64,000 nt of DNA. Source: Bacteroidota bacterium (GTDB taxonomy: Bacteria > Bacteroidota > Bacteroidia > Chitinophagales > Saprospiraceae). Positions 1 to 6,100 of the stretch are shown here, one piece after another. Numbering within the stretch: the first letter of the stretch is position 1; each line of letters starts with the position of its first letter. The notes beneath the pieces were generated by a model. It made no database searches. It saw only the letters and a program-made list of their open reading frames with translations, and was not told where the DNA came from. The translations under genes were made by a program, and so were the position numbers. Where the stretch lies: positions 420,930 to 484,929 of the forward strand of contig WGNL01000004.1 of NCBI GenBank assembly GCA_016124585.1, given 5' to 3'.

Positions 1-1
1 C

Positions 2-886
2 ATGTTGTCAGCCGATGCAATTTGGTTCAGTTTTGAGGCAATGGAAGAAGTACAGCGCCCAACCACTCAAGGTGAGTGGGAACGTTTTGAGTCTAGTCGG
101 AGGATTGCTTGGAAGACGGGAACAAGCTTTGGCTTCCGGGATGCTTGGGCCATTGGAATTTCACCAAAATATGTAGTGGGTATATGGGCTGGTAATGCCG
201 ATGGTGAGGGCAGGCCAGGTTTGGTTGGGGTTTATGCCGCTGCACCGATTCTTTTTGACGTCTTCAACTTATTGCCGCCATCCCGTTGGTTTGATGCACC
301 TTATGACGCTATGAAAAAGCTTCAAGTTTGTAAACAAAGTGGTTATCCTGCCTTGGAGTATTGTGAAAAAGATACAATCTACGTCAATGAAACGGGCTTA
401 AATACACTACCCTGCCCTTTCCACCAAATTGTGCATCTTGATAAAACTAGGCAGTGGCAGGTCAATTCAAGTTGCGAAACTCCTTCCTCAATGTTGAATG
501 CATCTTGGTTTATTTTGCCTCCTGTGGAGGAATATTACTTCAAAATGAGAAATCCAAGTTATTCACCCTTGCCACCATTCCGAAGAGATTGTGATTTGGA
601 AGACGCCAAGTCTTCAGCTTTAATGCAGATGATTTACCCTAGAAAAGGTGCTAAAATTTATGTCCCAACGGATTTGGATGGCAAATTAAGCAGGACAGTT
701 TTCAAAATGGCGCATCGTAATCCTGAAACGCTAGTCTATTGGCATTTAGATAACGAATACATTGGGCAAACGAAAACTTTCCATGAATTAGAATTGAATC
801 CAACTTCAGGTAAACACAAACTTACTTTGGTAGACGAAAAAGGAAATAGGCTGGAACTTGAGTTTGAGGTGATTGCTAAAAATTAG
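2..886 (+). CDS. pbpC: Penicillin-binding protein 1C, C-terminal part (cut by the window start)
   Basis: This is the C-terminal part of a bifunctional class A penicillin-binding protein of the PBP1C type, which polymerises and cross-links peptidoglycan on the outer face of the inner membrane. The KTGTS box (residues 38-42 of the visible part) is the third transpeptidase motif. A Cys-containing C-terminal extension of about 200 residues resembles the BiPBP_C domain found at the end of PBP1C proteins. The glycosyltransferase domain and the active-site serine lie upstream of the window, so the ATG at 2 is not a real start. The stop codon is only two bases from the A-run that begins the first small-RNA unit. 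PBP1C in Bacteroidota is often next to an alpha-2-macroglobulin gene, which cannot be seen here. Confidence 0.9.
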   Translation: MLSADAIWFSFEAMEEVQRPTTQGEWERFESSRRIAWKTGTSFGFRDAWAIGISPKYVVGIWAGNADGEGRPGLVGVYAAAPILFDVFNLLPPSRWFDAPYDAMKKLQVCKQSGYPALEYCEKDTIYVNETGLNTLPCPFHQIVHLDKTRQWQVNSSCETPSSMLNASWFILPPVEEYYFKMRNPSYSPLPPFRRDCDLEDAKSSALMQMIYPRKGAKIYVPTDLDGKLSRTVFKMAHRNPETLVYWHLDNEYIGQTKTFHELELNPTSGKHKLTLVDEKGNRLELEFEVIAKN

Positions 887-888
887 GC

Positions 889-958
889 AAAAAAAAACTC
901 CTACATCAAGGGAGGCTTAAGGCTGATGTAGGAGCACTAAACATACTATGAGAAAACT
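889..958 (-). ncRNA. Candidate small RNA, copy 1 of a tandem family
   Basis: Read on the minus strand, this is a unit of about 70 bases. It begins with the segment AGTTTTCTCATAGTATGTTT, shared with two other units at 1341 and 1638. A perfect 11-bp stem follows (898-908 with 924-934) around a 15-base loop that contains UCCCU. It ends in nine U (889-897), a textbook intrinsic terminator. A near-consensus -7 box (CATCTTTG, 967-974) lies just upstream. No conserved peptide is encoded: the ATGTTT frame gives 12 residues that do not persist in copy 3. A regulatory RNA is inferred; transcription is not shown. Confidence 0.55.
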
Positions 959-966
959 ACACAGTG

Positions 967-1058
967 CAAAGATGCAGTCGTTACATTCGAAATGAAAGCG
1001 CCAATTACGGAACGGTCGGTTTTTTCAGGGAACGGTCGGTTTGGTTTAGGAAATGGTA
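967..1058 (-). promoter_or_regulatory. Promoter of small-RNA copy 1 with phased LytTR-like direct repeats
   Basis: The -7 box is CATCTTTG (967-974), one base off TAnnTTTG, and no -33 TTG stands at the usual distance, as expected for an activator-dependent promoter. Upstream, on the minus strand, the core ACCGTTCC occurs at 1009-1016 and 1029-1036, 20 bp apart, with a weaker third copy (ACCATTTCC) at 1049-1057. Direct repeats two helical turns apart just upstream of the core promoter are how LytTR regulators such as AgrA and ComE bind, and ACCGTT fits the first six positions of the published LytTR consensus. A LytTR regulator is encoded 3 kb away. Confidence 0.5.
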
Positions 1059-1162
1059 AATAGTAAAATAAAATTGAGTAGTTTTTGGTCTTCACAAACT
1101 TCAAAAGCGAGTATTAGGTAACTCATTTCCAGTAAGGAAAACATTTATTTATTTTTAACTTT

Positions 1163-1311
1163 TTATCTTTCTGGCACAGAATTGGAAAAGTATTTTAAAG
1201 AATCTTCAACCGCATTACCGAATAGTCAATCCAATAATATTCGGCACTTCCATTAACTTCACACAGCTCGATAAAGTGGGCAATCTTTTCAACGATGTTG
1301 AATTTTTGAAA
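1163..1311 (-). pseudogene. Remnant of a small protein gene with a frameshift
   Basis: Between small-RNA copies 1 and 2 the minus strand reads as two short overlapping frames that look coding. The first gives IVEKIAHFIELCEVNGSAEY and continues to YYWIDYS. A shift near 1217-1221 then leads to EDSLKYFSNSVPER and a stop at 1163-1165. Neither frame has a good start codon, and there is no nearby -7 box. I do not recognise the family. The amino-acid composition is more protein-like than the A/T-rich surroundings, so a decayed small gene is the simplest reading, but with low confidence. Confidence 0.3.
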
Positions 1312-1340
1312 TTAACCTAAGATTACTTAGAGGTAAGTCT

Positions 1341-1409
1341 TAAAATAAAATTCCTACACCCCAGAAGGGAAAAGAGGTGTAGGAGAATTAAACATACTAT
1401 GAGAAAACT
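1341..1409 (-). ncRNA. Candidate small RNA, copy 2 of a tandem family
   Basis: This has the same plan as the unit at 889-958: AGTTTTCTCATAGTATGTTT starting at 1409, about seven bases after a consensus -7 box, then a perfect 9-bp stem (1352-1360 with 1376-1384), a 15-base loop containing UCCCU, and a UUUUAUUUU tail. The stem sequence differs from copy 1 while pairing is kept (compensatory change), which argues for selection on the RNA fold rather than recent duplication. The ATGTTT frame would give a 13-residue peptide, but its similarity to copy 1 is slight. Function is inferred. Confidence 0.58.
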
Positions 1410-1415
1410 TAAATT

Positions 1416-1508
1416 CAAAGGTACATTTTGTGGTTTTGGAAAAAAAGCTACATTTACGCACTGGTCGATTTCATGAGGGAACGGTAGTAGATTTTGAGGG
1501 AACGGTCG
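1416..1508 (-). promoter_or_regulatory. Promoter of small-RNA copy 2 with phased LytTR-like direct repeats
   Basis: The -7 box is TACCTTTG (1416-1423), a full match to TAnnTTTG, with no -33 TTG. On the minus strand ACCGTTCC occurs at 1478-1485 and 1499-1506, exactly 21 bp apart, and a weak copy (ACCAGTGC) sits at 1458-1465. Relative to the -7 box the three repeats lie at +34, +54 and +75, the same register as in copy 1, although a different member of the three is the degenerate one. The conserved geometry is the main reason to call them operator sites. Confidence 0.5.
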
Positions 1509-1575
1509 TTTTTCAACAATAAACGGGAAAAATATTCGATTTTAATCTATCTTTGCGACTAATAAGTTAGGAATG

Positions 1576-1612
1576 AATTAAGGCTGACGAAGCACTAAAT
1601 AAAATTGAGAAT
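1576..1612. repeat. Decayed fourth copy of the small-RNA module
   Basis: On the plus strand GAATTAAGGCTGACGAAGCA followed by CTAAATAAAATTGAGAATCT aligns with the right half of copy 1 (TTAAGGCTGATGTAGGAGCA, then CTAAACATACTATGAGAAAA). The left stem arm and the A-run are gone, so no hairpin or terminator remains, and the -7 box that should follow is missing. It looks like a dead copy, which would mean the family duplicates and decays in place. Confidence 0.35.
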
Positions 1613-1637
1613 CTACACACAAAAGAACCGGCAAGGC

Positions 1638-1708
1638 AAAAAAAATTCCCGCACCTCAGGAGGGACATAAGGTGCAGGAAGATTAAACAAACATACTATG
1701 AGAAAACT
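1638..1708 (-). ncRNA. Candidate small RNA, copy 3 of a tandem family
   Basis: The unit starts with AGTTTTCTCATAGTATGTTT at 1708, four bases after a perfect -7 box. A 4-base insertion (GTTT) follows, then an 11-bp stem with one mismatch (1646-1656 with 1670-1680), a 13-base loop with GUCCCUCCU, and eight U. The insertion puts a stop after three codons of the ATGTTT frame, so a conserved peptide is unlikely. Because it lies just downstream of the histidine kinase stop, this hairpin may also terminate that gene's transcript. Unlike copies 1 and 2 it has no ACCGTTCC repeats upstream. Confidence 0.5.
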
Positions 1709-1711
1709 GGG

Positions 1712-1719
1712 CAAATATA
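1712..1719 (-). promoter_or_regulatory. -7 box of small-RNA copy 3
   Basis: TATATTTG on the minus strand matches TAnnTTTG, directly before the conserved 5' segment of copy 3. No -33 TTG and no direct repeats are seen in the 60 bases upstream, which run into the 3' end of the kinase gene. Confidence 0.45.
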
Positions 1720-1773
1720 TCCTTTATTTTTTTAATATTAAAGGATTGAACCCGGAATTCTATTGAATTTTCC

Positions 1774-3687
1774 TTATTTCATCTGTATTTCCATTATTGG
1801 GATTAGGATTTCGACTCTAGTCCCAAGAGCCTTGCCGGTTTCTTCATTAACTAAATCAAAGATTTCGACTGCATTTTGCTCCATGTTTTGATTCCTGAGA
1901 AGAATTTGGAGCCGTTCTTGGGTAATACGCGTACCCATTGATTTGTGATCCTTAAAATTTGGATTTTTGAGTTGCAATTCCCTTGCCTTCTTGCGTCCAA
2001 TCCCATCATCTTCTACAATACAAAGTATTGTGTTTTCATCAAATAATTTAAAATCGATTTTTATGTTGCCTTTACGTTTCGATCGAATGCCATGTTCTAT
2101 CGCATTTTCAACATAAGGCTGAATAATCATAGTTGGTACGCCGTAAATATCTTCTTCAATATCTTCGTCAATGAAAAGTTCATATTTTAATTGATCTTCA
2201 AATCTCAAATTCATATTGATATCGAGGTAATTCCTTAGAAATTCAATTTCTTTTTCTAGCGAAATAACCTCCAATTCAGAATATTCAAGGCTCTGTCGCA
2301 TTAAGTGAGCGAATTGAGCTAGATATTTTGCAGCTTGAGAATTGTCATTAGAAGTAATGTAGTTTTGAACTGAATTAAGAGCATTAAAAACAAAATGCGG
2401 GTTCATTTGAGCACGAAGTGCTTTTAGTTGCAAGCCTGCCGCTTGAAGTTTAAACATTTCTGCTTCTTTCTCTTTTCTTTCAGCAGCATATCTGATTTCA
2501 ATTTCTTTAATTTGATTGTCTCTTTCTTCGAACATGAAGCGTTCAACCGCTTGGTTATAGAGTACTTGATAATCGTAGGCGTTTTTGTAATCTAATTCTT
2601 TTGAATAAAGGTCAGCGATGTCTTTTAAAATACCTGTTGCTTGTCGATACTCCTGGCCTTTTTTTGCAAATTCTAAAGCTTTGAAATAATGCTTTAGTGC
2701 TTTCTTGGCTTTTTGCTCTTCAAAAATCTTACCTCGCCACCATTCAATATTTGCTAGATTTTTTTCTTTTCTGTCTTTGAAAAGGGGGTAAGCTGTTGTG
2801 AATAGTTCCAAAGCCTCATTGTATTGTCGTTTATTCAAATAACAGTAACCAAGGTTTGCATATGCAATTGCCCTAGTTTGTTGATTTAGGTCATCAACAA
2901 CTTTGATTGCTTTTTTAAAATAAAGGCTTGCATTCTCAAAATCCTGCATTGCCATGTATCCATTGCCTACATTTAAGTAATGCCACGACAGTCTTGAGCG
3001 CATGCCTTTTTTTTCACAAAGTTCAACAACATTTAGATAGGCTTGAACGCTTCTATCAGGTTCATTCAGAAGGCCATAAATTGTACCTAGGCCGCTTTGT
3101 ATCAATGTAAAAAAATGGTAGTCCTTTAAGTCAGCAACCGATGAGATATTTTCAATTTCAAGTTCACAATCTAAAAAAGCCTTAAGTGCTTTCGAATAAT
3201 CTGAAAACTTTAAATGGAAAAAACCTTCCCTGCAAATGAGTCTAAGCTTAAGCCTGTTATCAGGAAATGTCTCCAAATATTTTGCAGCCTGATTTAGATA
3301 AAATCTAGCTCTGTCAGGCTGGTCAAGGTTTTGTAAGGTGCCAGCATAATCAATATATGTTTCAGCAAGTTGATTTACATCTCCTCTTTCACCTAGGATT
3401 TCGAGAGCAAGGCGAAAATGTATCTCAGATAGATTGAAGTTGTAAAGTTGGTTCTCAACTAGAGCCATGTTGAGATTGTAATTCAATGCAAAATCCGGTT
3501 GGTCATAATCTTGAAGGATTTGCAATATTTCCGATAAATATTTTTGGGCTTTTGAAATATCTGTAAATACCAACTGGGAAGCAAGTCTGTCCAAAGTGGT
3601 AAGCCTTTTTAGGCGTTCATCTATGAGGTGTAATGTGGATTCCAATTTCACGATATCCTCGTTGGCGTCAGGATAGGTCTGAATCAT
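1774..3687 (-). CDS. Cytoplasmic TPR-domain sensor histidine kinase (LytS/HPK7 type)
   Basis: The product is a 637-residue kinase with no signal peptide and no membrane segment. About 370 residues of tetratricopeptide repeats are followed by a short coiled coil rich in Glu, Arg and Lys, the His_kinase domain (phosphoacceptor H431 in RAQMNPHFVFNALNS) and an HATPase with VENAIEHG and EDDGIGRKK. This is the LytS/YehU type that partners LytTR regulators. The start is placed at 3687 because an upstream in-frame ATG (3774) lies before the -7 box. A TPR sensor in the cytoplasm next to a small peptide gene resembles the RRNPP peptide receptors in logic; that link is inference. Its likely partner is the LytTR regulator at 4238-5038, two genes upstream on the same strand. 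Confidence 0.85.
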   Translation of the reverse strand: MIQTYPDANEDIVKLESTLHLIDERLKRLTTLDRLASQLVFTDISKAQKYLSEILQILQDYDQPDFALNYNLNMALVENQLYNFNLSEIHFRLALEILGERGDVNQLAETYIDYAGTLQNLDQPDRARFYLNQAAKYLETFPDNRLKLRLICREGFFHLKFSDYSKALKAFLDCELEIENISSVADLKDYHFFTLIQSGLGTIYGLLNEPDRSVQAYLNVVELCEKKGMRSRLSWHYLNVGNGYMAMQDFENASLYFKKAIKVVDDLNQQTRAIAYANLGYCYLNKRQYNEALELFTTAYPLFKDRKEKNLANIEWWRGKIFEEQKAKKALKHYFKALEFAKKGQEYRQATGILKDIADLYSKELDYKNAYDYQVLYNQAVERFMFEERDNQIKEIEIRYAAERKEKEAEMFKLQAAGLQLKALRAQMNPHFVFNALNSVQNYITSNDNSQAAKYLAQFAHLMRQSLEYSELEVISLEKEIEFLRNYLDINMNLRFEDQLKYELFIDEDIEEDIYGVPTMIIQPYVENAIEHGIRSKRKGNIKIDFKLFDENTILCIVEDDGIGRKKARELQLKNPNFKDHKSMGTRITQERLQILLRNQNMEQNAVEIFDLVNEETGKALGTRVEILIPIMEIQMK

Positions 3688-3742
3688 GTTTATAGTGTTT
3701 CCAGTGAGTGCCTCAGAAAAAAGTAGATTTGTTTTTAATTTA

Positions 3743-3774
3743 CAAATATAAAAAAAGAGGCAGGGCATCTGCAA
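3743..3774 (-). promoter_or_regulatory. Promoter of the TPR-histidine kinase
   Basis: The -7 box is TATATTTG (3743-3750) and a TTG (3772-3774) lies 21 bases upstream on the minus strand. The expected transcript start is near 3736, leaving a leader of about 50 bases before the ATG at 3687. The box directly follows the T-run of the peptide gene's terminator, so kinase and peptide appear to be separate transcripts. Confidence 0.5.
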
Positions 3775-3790
3775 TGCAGCCTCTTTTTTA
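3750..3790 (-). terminator. Intrinsic terminator after the small peptide gene
   Basis: On the minus strand AAAAAAGAGGC (3779-3789) pairs with GCCTCTTTTTT (3751-3761) around a 17-base loop, ending in a U-run. It is 30 bases after the peptide gene stop and overlaps the -33 region of the kinase promoter. Confidence 0.65.
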
Positions 3791-3819
3791 GCAAAACCAA
3801 ATTATATTTCTGAAAAGCT

Positions 3820-4029
3820 TTATTGTGGCAAATCACCTAAGCAGGGACTTGGTCCAAAAAAGCCTGCAAAAAAACCCTTCTTCTTTTCAGTTACTTTTTC
3901 ATTGCCCCCAATAAACTCATTCATCTCAACTTTCTTAATTTGATTGAGATCGTCTAATTCGAACAAGTTCTTCTTTTTTGTAGTCTTTCCCATAGCATCT
4001 AAGTTTTGAGTGAAAAATCCTAAGTTCAT
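3820..4029 (-). CDS. 69-residue double-glycine peptide, candidate signal or RiPP precursor
   Basis: This is a small, charged peptide gene between a TPR-histidine kinase and a LytTR regulator, with its own promoter and terminator. The N-terminal half (KKKNLFELDDLNQIKKVEMN) is amphipathic and leader-like, with a Gly-Gly at 41-42 as in peptide leaders cut by C39-type transporters. The part after GG has a basic run, two GFF units and ends GPSPCLGDLPQ with one cysteine (C63). I do not recognise a named family. A second ATG at residue 13 (3993) is possible. No transporter, protease or modification enzyme is adjacent, so processing would have to be done by a distant gene. It could also be an intracellular regulator of the kinase. 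Real expression is well supported, function is not. Confidence 0.6.
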   Translation of the reverse strand: MNLGFFTQNLDAMGKTTKKKNLFELDDLNQIKKVEMNEFIGGNEKVTEKKKGFFAGFFGPSPCLGDLPQ

Positions 4030-4078
4030 AGTGTCTCTCTCTTTTGCGAACAGTAAAAGTGTGTGCGTTCTCCGGATT

Positions 4079-4107
4079 CAAAGATAGCCACTTTTAAGTT
4101 TTCACAA
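4079..4107 (-). promoter_or_regulatory. Promoter of the small peptide gene
   Basis: TTG (4105-4107), an 18-base spacer and TATCTTTG (4079-4086) match the Bacteroidota sigma-A consensus well. The predicted start is near 4072 and the leader about 43 bases. No ACCGTT repeats are visible upstream, so this promoter looks constitutive, unlike the small-RNA promoters. Confidence 0.6.
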
Positions 4108-4237
4108 AACTTACTGCCTAAAATTATGGATAAACCAAGTCTTAAGATGTAGTTTTACTCAAAAACGCTAATTTTTTCTCCAGTTTTCCTCCCACCAACA
4201 CTAAAATCTGCTCTGTTTGTGTATGTGTAAGTTTTTG

Positions 4238-5038
4238 TTAAATTGCTTCTTCCAATCTTCTCATCTGCTCCATGAATGCTGGCCGTCTACGTCTAGAGAC
4301 TTCAATTTTTTTCCCATCCTCCATTACTAAATACCCCCCATCTCCTTTAATGAATTTCCTCATGTAGTTCAAGTTGATGACATGTCTCTTGTGAACTCTG
4401 TAGAAATTCAACATTTGCAACATGTCTTCATAGGCCTTGATTGTTTTTGAGGCAGTAATTCGGTCGCCATTTATCAAGTAAATATGAGTATAATTGTCCT
4501 CAGCCTCAAATCTGACAATGTCCTTGATATTTACAAAATAAATCCCATCTATTGCTGCGATGCTCATCTTTTCGAATGAGTTCGGGTTGCTTAAAGATTT
4601 GTTGAAAAGGTCAAGCCTTTCTTCAATTTTTTCTGCATGATGAACCCTGATTCTACTTACAGCCTGAGTGAGTTCATCTGGGTTAATTGGTTTCATAATA
4701 TAACCAATCGAACTGTACTGGCAAGCACGGATGGCGTGTTCATTGAATGCTGTAATAAATATCACCTCAAAATCTACAGGGTGCATCTCATCCAAAAACT
4801 GGAAAATCAAACCATCGGGTAGGTTAATATCTAAAAAAGCTACATCGGGTCTAAAATCAGTTTCGTCAAACAAGTCAAGCGCTTCTTCAATATTTAAAGC
4901 GTCAGCAATGACTTCTACCTCAGGGCAATGGCTTGCCAAAAGGTTTTTGAGATTATTCAAGCTTTTGATTTCGTCTTCGACGATTAACGCTTTGATCACG
5001 GGAATCGGTTTGTTAATTTCTAAAACATTTATGGGCAT
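4238..5038 (-). CDS. LytTR-family response regulator
   Basis: This is a 266-residue regulator with an N-terminal receiver domain (phosphoacceptor D70 in FLDINLPDG, KPI motif later) and a C-terminal LytTR DNA-binding domain, recognisable by VRFEAEDNYTHIY and the FYRVHKRHVINLNYMRKF stretch. Such proteins dimerise on phosphorylation and bind direct repeats two helical turns apart. The start is taken at 5038 (MPINVLEI), because the earlier ATG at 5077 lies inside the -7 box. Its most likely kinase is the LytS-type protein at 1774-3687; the peptide gene separates them. The ACCGTTCC repeats at 1009-1057 and 1478-1506 are candidate targets. Confidence 0.9.
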   Translation of the reverse strand: MPINVLEINKPIPVIKALIVEDEIKSLNNLKNLLASHCPEVEVIADALNIEEALDLFDETDFRPDVAFLDINLPDGLIFQFLDEMHPVDFEVIFITAFNEHAIRACQYSSIGYIMKPINPDELTQAVSRIRVHHAEKIEERLDLFNKSLSNPNSFEKMSIAAIDGIYFVNIKDIVRFEAEDNYTHIYLINGDRITASKTIKAYEDMLQMLNFYRVHKRHVINLNYMRKFIKGDGGYLVMEDGKKIEVSRRRRPAFMEQMRRLEEAI

Positions 5039-5074
5039 ACTAGACCTTTCAATGCATAAATACTCAATCTGATG

Positions 5075-5082
5075 CAAAAATA
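5075..5082 (-). promoter_or_regulatory. -7 box of the LytTR regulator gene
   Basis: TATTTTTG on the minus strand, about 37 bases before the chosen ATG at 5038. The nearest TTG is 25 bases upstream, longer than usual, so the -33 element is uncertain. Confidence 0.45.
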
Positions 5083-5243
5083 CATCTCCTTCTTAAGAAT
5101 ATAAAACCAAAACACTATAAAATCCACTTTCAAATCACGTAGTTACGCTTTATAAAAAAACGTTTTTCCAATCTAGACCTCCTCAGAGGGTTTACAGAAT
5201 TATTATTTTTAAATTTATTGAAAAAAAATTAAAACAAGCTTTC

Positions 5244-6047
5244 CTATTTCCGCTTTTTTGCCATTTGGATGGCTTCCTCATAGCTAATTTTAGGGAAAAC
5301 ATCCAATTTGCCATCAACAGTCGCATCAAAAATTTGGCGACCATCTTTTTGATAAAAATAGTTCGCTAAATGATAGGACACTTCAGAGCCATAGACATCC
5401 GCAAGCTGCCACTGTTGTCCCTTAAAATAGTCTGGATGGAAATGGTTCTCATCATCGCCCTTGTAAATCTGCGTCTCATGGGATTGTCCAGCCTGCTTAA
5501 AACTGTGGTCAACTCCTATCAGAAATACGCGCTGAAAACCCATGTAATAGGCAAGTTGAAGCGATACAAATGTTACAGTATTTCCTTCGCATATTGGTTG
5601 GGAAATGTCTTCATAAAAACTCCATAAATTCAATGTGTGGAGTCTGTGTATGTGTGAAAGCTCTTTCACTACGCCTTTTGCAGCTGTGTAGGAAAGAAAA
5701 ACTGGGCAGTTCATAGCCTCAATTTGCTTTGCACTTTGTTCAATTACCAATTGATTGACAGAAACCAAATAGCTAAGGTCCAATTCCACCTTTTCAAAAA
5801 TTAGGAATATTTTGTTTTGTCCAAAACTGTTATAATCATTTAGTTTGGATAAATCCATGTTTTTGAGAGACGGGCCATTGCCAATGATAAAGCAGTCTTC
5901 CCCCTGGTGCTTATCCTTAAAATGCTTTAATTGATTTGCAAACTTTCGTCGCCAACGAAAATAATCCTTGGCTTCCTCCAGCTTTTTCGCAACCCCATCC
6001 TTTTCCAGCAGATTTAATCCAAATAAAGCTCCTTGTGGTCTTGCCAT
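5244..6047 (-). CDS. DUF115-type protein (MptE-like), surface glycan related
   Basis: A 267-residue protein with the DUF115/MptE-like signature: FIIGNGPSLKNMDLSKL near residue 50, then VFLIGVDHSF around residue 175. Family members occur in flagellin-glycosylation and lipopolysaccharide loci and have a Rossmann-like fold; a general activity is not settled. The N-terminus is basic and has no signal peptide. It is the last gene of a minus-strand operon with a short-chain dehydrogenase and a 2-hydroxyacid dehydrogenase (53 bases to the former). The context suggests making or attaching an unusual surface sugar or acid, but no glycosyltransferase is adjacent. Confidence 0.7.
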   Translation of the reverse strand: MARPQGALFGLNLLEKDGVAKKLEEAKDYFRWRRKFANQLKHFKDKHQGEDCFIIGNGPSLKNMDLSKLNDYNSFGQNKIFLIFEKVELDLSYLVSVNQLVIEQSAKQIEAMNCPVFLSYTAAKGVVKELSHIHRLHTLNLWSFYEDISQPICEGNTVTFVSLQLAYYMGFQRVFLIGVDHSFKQAGQSHETQIYKGDDENHFHPDYFKGQQWQLADVYGSEVSYHLANYFYQKDGRQIFDATVDGKLDVFPKISYEEAIQMAKKRK

Positions 6048-6100
6048 TTTTACATTTTTATGAAAAACTTGTTCGTAGATATTTAAAGAATAGGTAATTG

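Noticed and set aside
889..1405. Minus-strand micro-peptides starting MF in small-RNA copies 1 and 2 (12 and 13 residues).
   Set aside because: Copy 3 has a 4-base insertion that stops the frame after three codons, so no peptide is kept across the family.
1548..1555. Plus-strand TATCTTTG followed by CGACT, an extended -7 box.
   Set aside because: No gene or stable RNA follows on the plus strand before the convergent kinase. Kept only as a possible antisense promoter.
948..1765. Plus-strand reading of the module: each repeat contains ATGAGAAAACT, giving short peptides beginning MRKL (15, 25 and 22 codons).
   Set aside because: The peptides share only the first four residues, while the hairpin with U-run and the -7 box are conserved on the minus strand. 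Reading as RNA genes explains more.
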